Counted from the first letter of the stretch, positions 52,255-61,559 are shown. The stretch is DNA of 64,000 nucleotides from Solimicrobium sp040544425 (GCA_040544425.1 JBEONO010000011.1:71071-135070); one strand, 5' to 3'. Numbers and translations are program-made. The notes: a model not told the origin generated them from the sequence alone.

Positions 52255-52274
52255 CGGTTTGGGTAGATTCACAC

Positions 52275-52384
52275 GACGCTGGGTTCCCGCCTTATGCCGC
52301 GGGAACGACGACAAAAAAGTTGAGGCGACCCCGTCCAGGCGACCCCATCATTCCCGCGGCATCAGGCGGGGACCCAGTGACGTT
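52275..52384. repeat. Paired inverted REP/BIME-like element
   Basis: Two arms of about 35 bp (52275-52308 and 52350-52384) are inverted copies at roughly 80-85 percent identity, sharing CTGGGT, CCCGCCT and GCCGCGGGAA. Each arm is also a small hairpin (TTCCCGC with GCGGGAA). Between them lies a direct repeat of AGGCGACCCC. It sits between two convergent genes, so it may act as a bidirectional terminator. Genomic dispersal cannot be checked from one window. Confidence 0.75.
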
Positions 52385-52431
52385 GCCTTCGCTGCTTGAA
52401 TCCTCTAACGGTTGTAAAAAGCCTGTCCGAA

Positions 52432-53022
52432 TCAAATATTGACAACAGACAGAGCTATAGCCTGACTTAAGCTATTGAGCTCATCCGACCACAGCTCAAC
52501 CAGCTCACCGGTTTGCAGCGGCAGATTTGCCTCACGTTCCAGTGTCAGCCGACCGGAGGCGAGTGCCTTGTCAGCCCCGCTTTTGACAACCCAGCTCGCT
52601 GTCAATACAACCTTGCCCTGACTGCTGCCAGTCATTTCTTCAACGTGAACCACCACCCGCAGCGGCGTTGATGCTCTTCCATCCGGCGTCGAGGTGACCC
52701 ATGCCCGAGGAATCGCTTTGGCAACGTCTTTGCTGATCACCCGCGTAATCCCGCTTTGCAGCGATTCAGCCCAGCGTTCATGGTCGAGCACAGTCAACGC
52801 CGACGCATTGCTGAAAATGACGAGCTGCGGACGATCAATCAGTTCCGGAATATCGGCGACATGAATCGTGACATCCTTATCGAAATCGGCCGATACGATT
52901 TGTGATGCCTGCGCCGGACTGAAGAGCGCATAAAACTGTTCTTTGGCAACCGAGGCGCATCCCGCCAGCGCAAGCAGCAGCGCCAGCGCGGTTAAGCGCA
53001 ATGAGAGTTCGACTGTTTTCAT
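52432..53022 (-). CDS. pqiC: PqiC-like outer-membrane lipoprotein
   Basis: A 196-residue lipoprotein, the ABC-transport auxiliary component of the Pqi system. The lipobox LALAGC lies at about residues 18-23. It is the last gene of pqiA-pqiA-pqiB-pqiC, overlapping pqiB by 4 bp. PqiC is thought to dock the periplasm-spanning PqiB tube to the outer membrane for lipid traffic. Confidence 0.88.
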   Translation of the reverse strand: MKTVELSLRLTALALLLALAGCASVAKEQFYALFSPAQASQIVSADFDKDVTIHVADIPELIDRPQLVIFSNASALTVLDHERWAESLQSGITRVISKDVAKAIPRAWVTSTPDGRASTPLRVVVHVEEMTGSSQGKVVLTASWVVKSGADKALASGRLTLEREANLPLQTGELVELWSDELNSLSQAIALSVVNI

Positions 53023-54677
53023 GGTTTGACTTTGTCCCCGTGGGTGAGCGGTTTATTGTCTGGCTTGCCGCGAATCAGGGAATCGGGATGCCGGTCCAGA
53101 TAGTCGGCCAGATCAGCAATCGCACGCGCCGATTTCGAGACCTGTTTCAGGGTTTCGCGCAGATCGCTTTGCAGGGGCGAATCGGCATTCAGGGTATTCT
53201 GTGCCTTGACCAGGGTACCGCGTGCTTCGGCCAGCGTGGCTTTCAATTCCGGCGCCAGATCGGTGTCGACCTGTTGAATCAAATGATCGGAATCAGCCAG
53301 CGTCTGCGTCAATTGTTTCAACGCGCGCTGCAAATCGCCAGAGAGCTGATCCAGCGGGATCTTGTCAACCTTCTTCAGAATGCTGGCGACCGATTCCTGC
53401 AACTCACCGAGTCCGCCATTGATCGACGGGATCACCGGCGGTTTGTGCTTCCAGTCTATCGTTTCCTTGCGCGCCTCCGGATAGAAATCGAGCGAGACGT
53501 AGAGCTGACCGGTCAGCAAATTGCCGGTCTTGAGTTGGGCGCGCATGCCGGAACTGACCAGCTTCTCGGTCAACAGCCGGTTTTCGTTGTCACGCATATT
53601 TTGCGGCACCTGCTCGCCCAGCGTGCGTGCCCGCATCCGGTCCGGATAAATATTGATCTCGACCGGAAAGCGGAACAGCCCTTCCTTCTTCAGGTACTCA
53701 ACCCCAATCGTTTTGACTTCGCCAATGGTGATGCCATGAAAATCCACCGGCGCGCCGACTGACAGTCCGCGCAGTGAATCCTTGAAATAAATCGCGAAGC
53801 GGCGCACTTCCAGATCAGGCAAACGCATGGCGTGATCACGATCCAGAAACAGCGTGAACTCCTGATCCTTCACCGCACGCGGGCCCTCTTCCAGATCGTC
53901 CGGGGTCTGAAATGCCAGACCACCCTGAATCAGCGAACCAAGAGATTGCGTTTCCAGTTTCAGGCCATTGGCATCGAACGACAGATCCAGTCCCGAGGCA
54001 TGCCAGAACTTGGTATTGGCGGTGACAAACTGATCGTAAGGTGCGTTGACAAAAATTTTGATGGTGACGCTTTTGCCGCTCGGATCGAGCACATAGCCGA
54101 CCACCTGCCCGACACCGATCCGCCGGTAAGTCACAATCGCACTGACATCCAGTGAACCGATTTCGGTGCTGTGCAACACGAACTCGCGCCCGGCGGTGTT
54201 ATCAGTGACTATGGGCGGAATTTCCAGCCCGGCGTAGTCCGTCGAGCGCTCCTGCGATTTGCCGATGTCGACACCGATATAGGGACCAGACAGGATGGTG
54301 CTCAGTCCCGACACCACGCCTGCCGAAATATGCGGGCGCACCACCCAAAAACGGGTGTCGCTGACCAGATAATCGTCGGCCTGTTTCACCAGCTTGGCAG
54401 TCAATATCACCTGCCTGCGATCCTTCGACACATCAACTGCTTTGACCAGACCGATATCCACATCCTTGTAGCGAATTTTGGTTTTGCCGGGCTCAATGCC
54501 TTCCGCATTATTGAAGCGGATCGTGATCGTCGGGCCTTCGTTGCGGATATTTTGAACCACTAACCAGGCGCCAATCAGGGCGGTCAGAATCGGGATGATC
54601 CAGATCAGCGGAAACTTGCGTTTGCCTCTGGTTTTTTTCACCGCAGTCGGTATTTCCGGCAGTTCTGTACTAGTCAT
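53019..54677 (-). CDS. pqiB: Intermembrane transport protein PqiB (MCE family)
   Basis: A 552-residue protein with one N-terminal membrane helix (PLIWIIPILTALIGAWLVV) and three MCE modules (about residues 40-130, 155-230 and 285-400). Each begins with a pattern such as GIEPGKTKIRYKDVDIG or LSVGAPVDFHGITIGEV. A long coiled-coil tail follows. It should form the hexameric tube carrying lipids between membranes. The ATG at 54677 was chosen for its spacing from GGAAGG; 54680 is an alternative. It overlaps the pqiA gene by 8 bp and pqiC by 4 bp. Confidence 0.92.
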   Translation of the reverse strand: MTSTELPEIPTAVKKTRGKRKFPLIWIIPILTALIGAWLVVQNIRNEGPTITIRFNNAEGIEPGKTKIRYKDVDIGLVKAVDVSKDRRQVILTAKLVKQADDYLVSDTRFWVVRPHISAGVVSGLSTILSGPYIGVDIGKSQERSTDYAGLEIPPIVTDNTAGREFVLHSTEIGSLDVSAIVTYRRIGVGQVVGYVLDPSGKSVTIKIFVNAPYDQFVTANTKFWHASGLDLSFDANGLKLETQSLGSLIQGGLAFQTPDDLEEGPRAVKDQEFTLFLDRDHAMRLPDLEVRRFAIYFKDSLRGLSVGAPVDFHGITIGEVKTIGVEYLKKEGLFRFPVEINIYPDRMRARTLGEQVPQNMRDNENRLLTEKLVSSGMRAQLKTGNLLTGQLYVSLDFYPEARKETIDWKHKPPVIPSINGGLGELQESVASILKKVDKIPLDQLSGDLQRALKQLTQTLADSDHLIQQVDTDLAPELKATLAEARGTLVKAQNTLNADSPLQSDLRETLKQVSKSARAIADLADYLDRHPDSLIRGKPDNKPLTHGDKVKP

Positions 54678-55296
54678 CATGTCCTTCCACATAGTCCCAA
54701 ATCAGCCTCGACTCGAAAGACATGGCTGACAGCATGGTTAACACGACCACCGCGCCGAAAGCAATCGCACCGGCCTCCGGTTTGATGGTCGCAAGAGATT
54801 GGATCTGCACCAAACCGGCCAGCAGGGTGATCACGTAAATATCCAGCATCGACCAGCGGCCGACGAATTCAACAAAGCGATACAGCCAGGTGCGCTGCAA
54901 CGGTGCCCAGCCGGAGTGCAACAGTACGCTGGCATTGAGGATCGAGAGCGAGAAAATTTTCAGCAGCGGCACCACAATGCTGGCAAAAAATACCAGCGCA
55001 CCCAGCGGCCAGGAGCCCGAGTTGATCAGCACGATCACGCCGCTGATGATGGTGTCGCTCTCGGTACCGAACAGGGTGGTGGTGGTCATCACCGGTAACA
55101 GATTGGCGGGAATGTATAAAATCGCGGCGGCAATCAAAAATGCCAGCGAACGGGAAATGCTCTCCGGCTTGCGCATCTCGATGGTACCCTGGCAGACCGG
55201 ACAGATGACAGGCTCGTCTCCATCACCAGTCCTGGCAATGCCGTGACATTGACTGCACACCACCAGTCCGAGCGACTTGCCGGTGACGACCTTCAT
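54670..55296 (-). CDS. pqiA: PqiA-family membrane protein (second half)
   Basis: A 208-residue polytopic protein. A zinc-ribbon-like Cys motif (CSQCHG and CPVCQG) precedes four hydrophobic helices, including FVGRWSMLDIYVITLL, a conserved PqiA segment. In E. coli, PqiA is one fused protein with two such halves; here they are two adjacent genes overlapping by 4 bp. The ATG at 55296 follows GGAGGCG, and 55323 is the alternative. It is translationally linked to pqiB. Confidence 0.9.
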   Translation of the reverse strand: MKVVTGKSLGLVVCSQCHGIARTGDGDEPVICPVCQGTIEMRKPESISRSLAFLIAAAILYIPANLLPVMTTTTLFGTESDTIISGVIVLINSGSWPLGALVFFASIVVPLLKIFSLSILNASVLLHSGWAPLQRTWLYRFVEFVGRWSMLDIYVITLLAGLVQIQSLATIKPEAGAIAFGAVVVLTMLSAMSFESRLIWDYVEGHDD

Positions 55297-55907
55297 CCGT
55301 TCGCCTCCTGGTAGAAGCGCCACAACTGTTCCGGACGCACGATCCGTTTCAGAACCGTGATGGTCACGATCAGCCCGACGCAGGCCCCGATGGCCGGCCC
55401 AAGAATAATTTCCGCCAGCGCCGCCAGCTTCACCAGGGCGACCAGCACGCCAAGCATGAACACCTCCACCATGCTCCAGCTTTGCATGCTGTGAACCACG
55501 CGAAACAGGCGGTTGCCCGGCAGACGCAGCGCCGCAACGGCGGGCCGCAGGACCATCAGCATCAGTAACAGGATTTCCAGCGCCGGACAGATGATGGTTG
55601 TGCCGAGCACCAGCAGCGCCAGAAAATTCATGTCCTGGGAATATAAAGTGTGGATTGCCCCGAGCAGAGTGGTGACGCGCGCGATGCCATTGATGCGCAT
55701 TTCAACCAGGGGGAAGACATTCATGACCACGATTAAAATCAGTGCAGTGAGTAGCAAGGCGCGCACCGTATCGGTATTGTCGGACGGGCCGCAGGCCAGC
55801 TCTTCCGAACAGCGCATGCAGTAGGCGCTTTCGCCGACGTCGAGGTGGACTTTGTGTTGCACCAGATCGCATTCCGGGCAAATTGTAATCTGCGCAATCG
55901 GACCCAT
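55293..55907 (-). CDS. pqiA: PqiA-family membrane protein (first half)
   Basis: A 204-residue polytopic protein. The N-terminal zinc-ribbon Cys pattern (CPECDLVQ and CMRCSEEL) is followed by four helices with MQSWSMVEVFMLGVLVALVK, homologous to the equivalent segment of the next gene. It is first in the pqiA-pqiA-pqiB-pqiC operon; the promoter should lie in 55908-56019. Together with its neighbour it corresponds to a full-length PqiA. Confidence 0.9.
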   Translation of the reverse strand: MGPIAQITICPECDLVQHKVHLDVGESAYCMRCSEELACGPSDNTDTVRALLLTALILIVVMNVFPLVEMRINGIARVTTLLGAIHTLYSQDMNFLALLVLGTTIICPALEILLLMLMVLRPAVAALRLPGNRLFRVVHSMQSWSMVEVFMLGVLVALVKLAALAEIILGPAIGACVGLIVTITVLKRIVRPEQLWRFYQEANG

Positions 55908-56019
55908 TTTTTTAACTTCCCCCGGTCAAGATTTGAACTGCTGATTTTAATCTTGGCTATGATAACCGCTTTTTACGGGCTGTCGCTCAAACGATGATGT
56001 TGGGGAAACCGGGGACTGA

Positions 56020-57078
56020 CTACTGGGTAAATACGTGCAGATGTTTGGGTTGAATCAGCACCTGTTCGCCTTCTTTCAAATTCATTGCGGTGAAGCGGTC
56101 CTGGTTGATCGTCACTTCAATAATTTCAGCCTGATCCGGATGTTGTAATTCCAATTGTGTCAGCGGCCCAATTGCGTGCACACGGTTCAGTTTCGCCACC
56201 ACCCCGGCCGATCCGGCGACATAAGGCGCCAGATCGATATGATGCGGGCGCACATAGGCAATGCCGTCCCGGTCCTGGGTGTTGACATGATCGGCAACCG
56301 CGAACTCGGTGCCGTGGAAATTGAACACCCCTTCATGCACCCGGCCGGGGAAGGCATTCACGCTGCCCAGAAAACCATACACAAACGGCGACACCGGGTG
56401 GTTATACACTTGCGCGGGCGAGCCGATCTGTTCGACTTTTCCTTTGTTCATCAGCACTACCTGATCGGCCACTTCCAGCGCCTCTTCCTGATCATGCGTG
56501 ACAAAGATGCTGGTGACATGCAGTTCGTCGTGCAGGCGACGCAGCCAGCGGCGCAATTCCTTGCGCACTTTCGCGTCGAGCGCACCGAACGGCTCGTCCA
56601 GCAATAAGACCCGCGGATCGGCAGCCAGCGCCCGTGCCAGGGCGATGCGTTGTCGCTGACCGCCGGACAGTTGCGGCGGGTAGCGGTCGTGCAGCCAGTC
56701 CAGTTGCACCAGATCGAGCAGCTTATGCACCTTTTCCTGAATCGCCGCTTCCGGCGGGCGTTCAGCGCGCGGTTTGACGCGCAGGCCAAATGCGATATTT
56801 TCAAACACCGTCATGTGCTTGAACAAGGCATAGTGCTGGAACACAAACCCGACCTGACGTTCCCGCACATGATTGCTTGACGCATCTTCCCCGTCCAGAT
56901 AAACACTGCCGGCATCCGGAAACTCAAGCCCGGCAATAATCCGCAACAAGGTGGTTTTGCCGCAGCCGGACGGTCCCAGCAAGGCGGTTAACTCGCCATT
57001 CGGAAAATTCAGGGAAACATTGTCGAGCGCGACAAAATTGCCGAAACGTTTATTGATATGACGAACTTCGATACTCAC
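56020..57078 (-). CDS. cysA: Sulfate/thiosulfate ABC transporter ATP-binding protein
   Basis: A 352-residue ATPase. Walker A (GPSGCGKTTLL), signature LSGGQRQRIALAR, Walker B (VLLLDEPFGALD) and the switch His (FVTHDQEEALE) are complete, and a C-terminal TOBE-like domain (YVRPHHIDL) follows. The GTG at 57078 (GTG AGT ATC) with GGAGTAG upstream gives the family N-terminus SIEVRHINKRFG; the longer frame overlaps cysW. It is last in sbp-cysT-cysW-cysA. Confidence 0.95.
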   Translation of the reverse strand: MSIEVRHINKRFGNFVALDNVSLNFPNGELTALLGPSGCGKTTLLRIIAGLEFPDAGSVYLDGEDASSNHVRERQVGFVFQHYALFKHMTVFENIAFGLRVKPRAERPPEAAIQEKVHKLLDLVQLDWLHDRYPPQLSGGQRQRIALARALAADPRVLLLDEPFGALDAKVRKELRRWLRRLHDELHVTSIFVTHDQEEALEVADQVVLMNKGKVEQIGSPAQVYNHPVSPFVYGFLGSVNAFPGRVHEGVFNFHGTEFAVADHVNTQDRDGIAYVRPHHIDLAPYVAGSAGVVAKLNRVHAIGPLTQLELQHPDQAEIIEVTINQDRFTAMNLKEGEQVLIQPKHLHVFTQ

Positions 57079-57083
57079 GATGA

Positions 57084-57986
57084 CTACTCCAATGGCAAGC
57101 GATGTGCCGGTTCCGAAACGACTTCCTTCAAGCGCCATTCAATCAGCGATTTCAGCAGCAGCGTAACCAGTGCCAGCAGCGCCAGCAATGAGGCCACCGC
57201 GAAGGCAGCCGTAAAGTTATATTCGTTATAGAGAATTTCAACCTGCAGCGGAATCGTATTGGTCTCGCCGCGAATATGCCCGGACACCACCGACACTGCG
57301 CCGAACTCGCCCATGGCGCGGGCATTGCACAGGATCACGCCGTACAGCAAACCCCATTTAATATTGGGCAGCGTCACATACCAGAAAGTCTTCCAGCCCG
57401 ACGCGCCCAGCACCAGCGCAGCTTCTTCTTCCTCGGAACCCTGCGCCTGCATCAGCGGGATCAATTCTCTGGCGACGAACGGAAAGGTCACGAAAATGGT
57501 CGCCAGCACAATCCCGGGAACGGCAAACAGGATTTTGATGTCATGCTCGCGCAGCCAGGGTCCGAGACAGCCTTGCGCGCCGAAGATCAGCACATAGATC
57601 AGCCCGGAAATAATTGGCGAGACCGAAAACGGCAGATCGATCAAGGTCAGCAGGACATTTTTGCCGCGGAACTCAAACTTGGCGATGGTCCACGCGGCAG
57701 CCACGCCAAAGACCAGATTAAGCGGCACCGCGATTGCCGCCGTTACCAGCGTCAGTTTGATCGCGGTCACCGCATCCTCTTCCGTGATCGCCAGCAGATA
57801 CACCTGCCAGCCTTTTTTCAGGGCTTCGGCAAACACGGCGATTAAAGGGATAAACAAAAATAATCCCAGAAACAGGAACGCGATGCTGCATAACATCACG
57901 CGCGCCCAGACCGGCTCCCGAATCGCATTCGGAACAATGGCGGGTTCGACAGCTACAGGATTGGCCGGGATGGAGACTGTGTTCAT
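57084..57986 (-). CDS. cysW: Sulfate ABC transporter permease CysW
   Basis: A 300-residue inner-membrane permease with about six helices. DLPFSVSPIISGLIYVLIFG and the coupling-loop region EEEAALVLGASGWKTFWYVTLP are characteristic of CysW, as is EFGAVSVVSGHIRGETNT. The ATG at 57986 lies one nucleotide after the cysT stop; an ATG at 58010 inside cysT is the alternative. It pairs with CysT to form the sulfate channel. Confidence 0.94.
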   Translation of the reverse strand: MNTVSIPANPVAVEPAIVPNAIREPVWARVMLCSIAFLFLGLFLFIPLIAVFAEALKKGWQVYLLAITEEDAVTAIKLTLVTAAIAVPLNLVFGVAAAWTIAKFEFRGKNVLLTLIDLPFSVSPIISGLIYVLIFGAQGCLGPWLREHDIKILFAVPGIVLATIFVTFPFVARELIPLMQAQGSEEEEAALVLGASGWKTFWYVTLPNIKWGLLYGVILCNARAMGEFGAVSVVSGHIRGETNTIPLQVEILYNEYNFTAAFAVASLLALLALVTLLLKSLIEWRLKEVVSEPAHRLPLE

Positions 57987-57987
57987 C

Positions 57988-58854
57988 TCAGTCCCGTCCG
58001 GCTCTGCCACGATTGCGGGTCCATGCCTGTAACAGGTTAATGGTCAGCAGCAGCGTGAATGAAATCAGCAGCATCACCACGGCAATCGCTGTGGCACCTT
58101 CGTAATCGTATTGCTCCAGTTTGGTGATAATAAACAGTGGCGTAATTTCTGAAATCATCGGCATATTTCCGGCGATGAAAATCACCGAACCATATTCACC
58201 GAGTGCACGGGCGAACGCCAGGGAAAAGCCAGTCAGCAGCGCCGGAAATATCGTTGGAAAAATAATTCTGGTGAAGGTTTGCCAGTTATTTGCGCCCAGG
58301 CTGGCAGCGGCCTCTTCCAGTTCGCGCTCCGCATCTTCCAGCACCGGCTGGACGGTGCGCACGACAAACGGGAGTCCGATGAAGGTCAGTGCCACCACAA
58401 TCCCGAGCGGGGTGAACGCAACCTTGATGCCGGCCGGTTCGAGATAGCGGCCAAACCAGCCGTTACTGGAATAGAGCGAAGTCAACGCGATCCCTGCCAC
58501 CGCAGTGGGCAGGGCAAAGGGCAAATCAACCAGCGCATCAATAATTTTTTTTCCGGGAAAAGAATAACGCACCAGCACCCAGGCGACGATCCCGCCAAAG
58601 ACGACATTGATCGTCGCACCGGCCGCCGCCGCACCGAAGCTGAGCCGGTACGAAGCCATCACCCGATCCGAACTGATCGCGTGCCAAAAGGCCGGCCAGG
58701 TCATGGTGAAGGTTTTGAGAAACACGGCGGACAGCGGTATCAAAACAATCAAGGTTAAATACAGCAGGGTAAAACCCAAAGACAGATTGAAACCGGGCAT
58801 GACACGAAAGGCGGTGCCTGGCCGCGCCCGGGTGTTCAGTGTTGCAGTAGCCAT
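57988..58854 (-). CDS. cysT: Sulfate ABC transporter permease CysT (CysU)
   Basis: A 288-residue permease with about six helices. DLPFALPTAVAGIALTSLY, the coupling loop (EEAAASLGANNWQTFTRIIFP) and ALGEYGSVIFIAGNMP identify the CysT/CysU partner. The ATG at 58854 (MATATLNTR) was chosen; the earlier ATG at 58905 lies within the binding-protein gene. It follows sbp by 7 bp. Confidence 0.94.
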   Translation of the reverse strand: MATATLNTRARPGTAFRVMPGFNLSLGFTLLYLTLIVLIPLSAVFLKTFTMTWPAFWHAISSDRVMASYRLSFGAAAAGATINVVFGGIVAWVLVRYSFPGKKIIDALVDLPFALPTAVAGIALTSLYSSNGWFGRYLEPAGIKVAFTPLGIVVALTFIGLPFVVRTVQPVLEDAERELEEAAASLGANNWQTFTRIIFPTIFPALLTGFSLAFARALGEYGSVIFIAGNMPMISEITPLFIITKLEQYDYEGATAIAVVMLLISFTLLLTINLLQAWTRNRGRAGRD

Positions 58855-58861
58855 GGGCGTC

Positions 58862-59872
58862 TTATTTGCTGACCGGCTGATACAGTTGATCAAACACGCC
58901 GCCATCGGCGAAATGGGTTTTTTGCGCTTTGGTCCAGTCGCCCGCCACCTCGCCTATTTTAAACAGCGTAATTTTGGGAAATTGCGCTGCGTACTTTTTG
59001 GCGATGCTTTCGGTGGTAGGACGATAATAATTTTTTGCGGCTATTTCCTGTCCGGCGTCAGTGTAGAGATATTGAAGGTAAGCTTCGGCGACTTTTCTGG
59101 TGCCATGTTTATCGACCACCTTGTCGACCACGGCCACGGGCGGTTCAGCCAGGATACTGGTTGACGGGACCACGATTTCAACCTTGTCCGGTCCCAACTC
59201 CTTGACCGCCAGGAAAGCTTCATTTTCCCAGGCGATCAACACATCGCCGATGCCGCGTTCGACAAACGTGGTGGTAGAACCGCGCGCGCCGGAATCAAGC
59301 ACCGGGACGTTCTTGTATAACTTGCTGATGAATTCTTTGGCACTGGCTTCAGTACCACCCTTTTGTTTCAGGGCATAACCCCAGGCCGCCAGATAATTCC
59401 AGCGTGCGCCACCGGAGGTCTTTGGATTCGGCGTGATTACTGCGACGCCCGGCTTGATGATGTCGTTCCAGTCCTTGATTCCTTTTGGATTACCCTTGCG
59501 AACCAAAAACACGATGGTCGAGGTGTACGGCGAACTGGCCAGCGGCAGTTTCGACTGCCATGCCTTGTCGAGCAAACCGCGTGCAGCGATTTCGTCGATA
59601 TCGTAGGCCAGCGCAAGTGTGACCACATCCGCATCCAGCCCGTCAATCACCGCCCGCGCCTGCTTGCCGGAACCGCCATGCGATTGCTTGACCTTGACGT
59701 TGTCACCGGTTTTTTGCTTCCAGTATTTTGCGAAATCTTTGTTGAAGTCCTCATACAGCTCGCGGGTTGGATCGTAGGAGACGTTGAGCAGAGTGATATC
59801 CGCAGCATGGGCCAGACTTGCAGTCAGTGCCAATACGGAAACGGCGCGGATAAGATTAGTTGTAATTGACAT
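58862..59872 (-). CDS. sbp: Periplasmic sulfate-binding protein
   Basis: A 336-residue sulfate receptor. The signal peptide ends at SLAHA, before ADITLLNVSYDPTRELYED, the diagnostic mature start. QSHGGSGKQARAVIDGL contributes the sulfate-binding loop, and TSGGARWNYLAAWGYA is a further family block. It is first in the sbp-cysT-cysW-cysA operon. CysB control would be expected in this family, but I could not point to a CysB site in 59873-60048. Confidence 0.95.
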   Translation of the reverse strand: MSITTNLIRAVSVLALTASLAHAADITLLNVSYDPTRELYEDFNKDFAKYWKQKTGDNVKVKQSHGGSGKQARAVIDGLDADVVTLALAYDIDEIAARGLLDKAWQSKLPLASSPYTSTIVFLVRKGNPKGIKDWNDIIKPGVAVITPNPKTSGGARWNYLAAWGYALKQKGGTEASAKEFISKLYKNVPVLDSGARGSTTTFVERGIGDVLIAWENEAFLAVKELGPDKVEIVVPSTSILAEPPVAVVDKVVDKHGTRKVAEAYLQYLYTDAGQEIAAKNYYRPTTESIAKKYAAQFPKITLFKIGEVAGDWTKAQKTHFADGGVFDQLYQPVSK

Positions 59873-60048
59873 GACTATCCCTGTTTGAATTTTGAATCAG
59901 GATAGTAAGGTTGCGGTACTGAATTAAGAACGAATGCTTTCGAACTTGTTTATGCAGATCCCGTATAACGGGCAGTGCGGAGCAGTTCTTGCAACACGCC
60001 CTTTGCGGCCAGAGGAAGGCAAACCCTCACCCCTGGCCGTTGCCAAAA

Positions 60049-60441
60049 TCAATGCCAGTCGCGCTCGTGGCCATGGTGTTCATGATCATCGTGGTCGTGA
60101 TGGTCATCATGACGATACTCATCATGACCCCGTCCATCCCAATGACGCTCGCGTCCATCATGATGTTCATGCCATTCACGTTCATGCCAGGACTGCTGGT
60201 AACCGTAGTAACCGGGATTGCCATACACAACCACCTCACGCGGCTGAACGTAGACCGGTTCGGGCTGGTAATAGACCGGCGCTGGTTGTTGGTAATAAAC
60301 CGGGGCTGGCTGGACATAGACCGGCAACGGAATGCCAAAATTCAAATCGACATGCACTGGTCCGGCCTGTGCAGATGCGGCAGCCAGCAGTAATGTGGCA
60401 CCGGCCAGTATGCTTGCCGTGAAAGATAGATATTTTTTCAT
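60049..60441 (-). CDS. Small secreted protein with Pro/Tyr repeats and a His/Asp-rich tail
   Basis: A 130-residue protein with a signal peptide (ATLLLAAASAQA). The mature part has three or four PVYYQ/PVYVQP repeats and a C-terminal tail of about 50 residues dominated by His, Asp, Glu and Arg. No enzyme motif is visible. The tail suggests divalent metal binding, while the Tyr/Pro repeats resemble surface or envelope proteins. The ATG at 60441 has GGGGAGC upstream; the longer frame to 60582 is rejected. It is divergent from thpR. Confidence 0.78.
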   Translation of the reverse strand: MKKYLSFTASILAGATLLLAAASAQAGPVHVDLNFGIPLPVYVQPAPVYYQQPAPVYYQPEPVYVQPREVVVYGNPGYYGYQQSWHEREWHEHHDGRERHWDGRGHDEYRHDDHHDHDDHEHHGHERDWH

Positions 60442-60639
60442 GATGCGCTCCCCTGTTAATCTGTTTGTTAGGTAATTAACGCGCAACCAGGTTTTGCGAC
60501 GACAGGAAGTGTGTAAGCACATGTATCGCCAATTGCCGCAGCACAACGCCAGACCCGCCAGCTTCCTCACAAATCGCAACACCTTGTGTGACGGTTAGCG
60601 TTCAAACTAAGCACTTTGCAAGAACAGGCAGGAACACGC

Positions 60640-61164
60640 ATGGGCAGTCCACCAAAATATACAGAAAACTCCAGCCGACTTTATCTGGCGCTCTGGCCAG
60701 ACCGGGATACCCAGAACCGGCTGCAATCGATGCGTCACGCCTGGACCTGGCCAAAAACTGCCAAGGTGGTCAAGCCGGAATCGCTGCACCTGACTCTGCA
60801 TTTTTTGGGTGATATTCCGGATCAGCGCCTGCCGGACCTGATACAGGGGTTGAAAGTGCCGGTGCAGCCCTTTGATCTGATTCTCAGCCGACCGCAGCTG
60901 TGGCCGCAGGGCGTGGCCGTGGTCAAACCCAATTCGGTGCCGATGGAATTGATGCAGTTGCATGAGCGGCTCAATAAAGCACTGCAGAATCTGGGAATCT
61001 CAATCGAAAGACGAACTTATCGTCCGCACGTAACCTTCGCGCGCAATGCGACCGACGCAATTCCACCAACGGCACAACAGGTGCAACCGGTGCTTTGGCA
61101 AAATAAAGGCTATGCGTTGGTCAAGTCACAGAATGGCTACACGATTTTGCACAGCTATGAATAA
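60640..61164 (+). CDS. thpR: RNA 2',3'-cyclic phosphodiesterase (2H family)
   Basis: A 174-residue cytoplasmic enzyme (LigT/ThpR) that opens 2',3'-cyclic phosphates on RNA. The two HxTx motifs of the 2H superfamily are present as HLTL in ESLHLTLHFLGDIP and HVTF in YRPHVTFARNA. The ATG at 60640 follows AGGAAC; an in-frame ATG at 60616 would add eight residues. It is a stand-alone gene divergent from the His-rich protein gene. Confidence 0.92.
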   Translation: MGSPPKYTENSSRLYLALWPDRDTQNRLQSMRHAWTWPKTAKVVKPESLHLTLHFLGDIPDQRLPDLIQGLKVPVQPFDLILSRPQLWPQGVAVVKPNSVPMELMQLHERLNKALQNLGISIERRTYRPHVTFARNATDAIPPTAQQVQPVLWQNKGYALVKSQNGYTILHSYE

Positions 61165-61301
61165 CCCGGCCTGCCTTGGCCGGTTGTCAACCGCTGTTAC
61201 CCACAACTCGTTGTATGCCTGCCTTTGCACGACTGCGTAGAGGCAGATCAGATTCAGAACGCAAATCACGCAATCACTTAACCGACCACTGAAAGACAAT
61301 A

Positions 61302-61559
61302 ATGAAAAAACTATTCCTTGCTCCAGTATTCGTATTAGCTGCACTCTCGACTCAGGTTTATGCCGGCCCGGAAGCTGGTCATCCCAACATCATCGCAGCG
61401 CGCGAAGATGCTCAGCACGCCATTGAAAAAATGCATGCCGCTCAGGTCGCCAACGAATACGACATGAACGGCCATGCCGCCAAGGCTGAACAGTTTTTGA
61501 GAGACGCTGAGAAAGAAATGAAATTGGCTGCGGAAGCGGCGAACAAAAACAAAAAATAA
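61302..61559 (+). CDS. Small periplasmic helical protein of unknown function
   Basis: An 85-residue protein with a clear signal peptide (residues 1-21, ending VYAG). The mature part is one or two amphipathic helices rich in Ala, Glu and Lys (HPNIIAAREDAQHAIEKMH). Such small Ala/Lys-rich periplasmic proteins are widespread in betaproteobacteria, and their role is unknown. A terminator hairpin follows. Confidence 0.8.
   Translation: MKKLFLAPVFVLAALSTQVYAGPEAGHPNIIAAREDAQHAIEKMHAAQVANEYDMNGHAAKAEQFLRDAEKEMKLAAEAANKNKK

Noticed and set aside
53001..53762. A 253-codon plus-strand frame opposite pqiB
   Set aside because: It is antisense to the MCE gene; its His/Arg/Gln-rich translation is typical of shadow frames.
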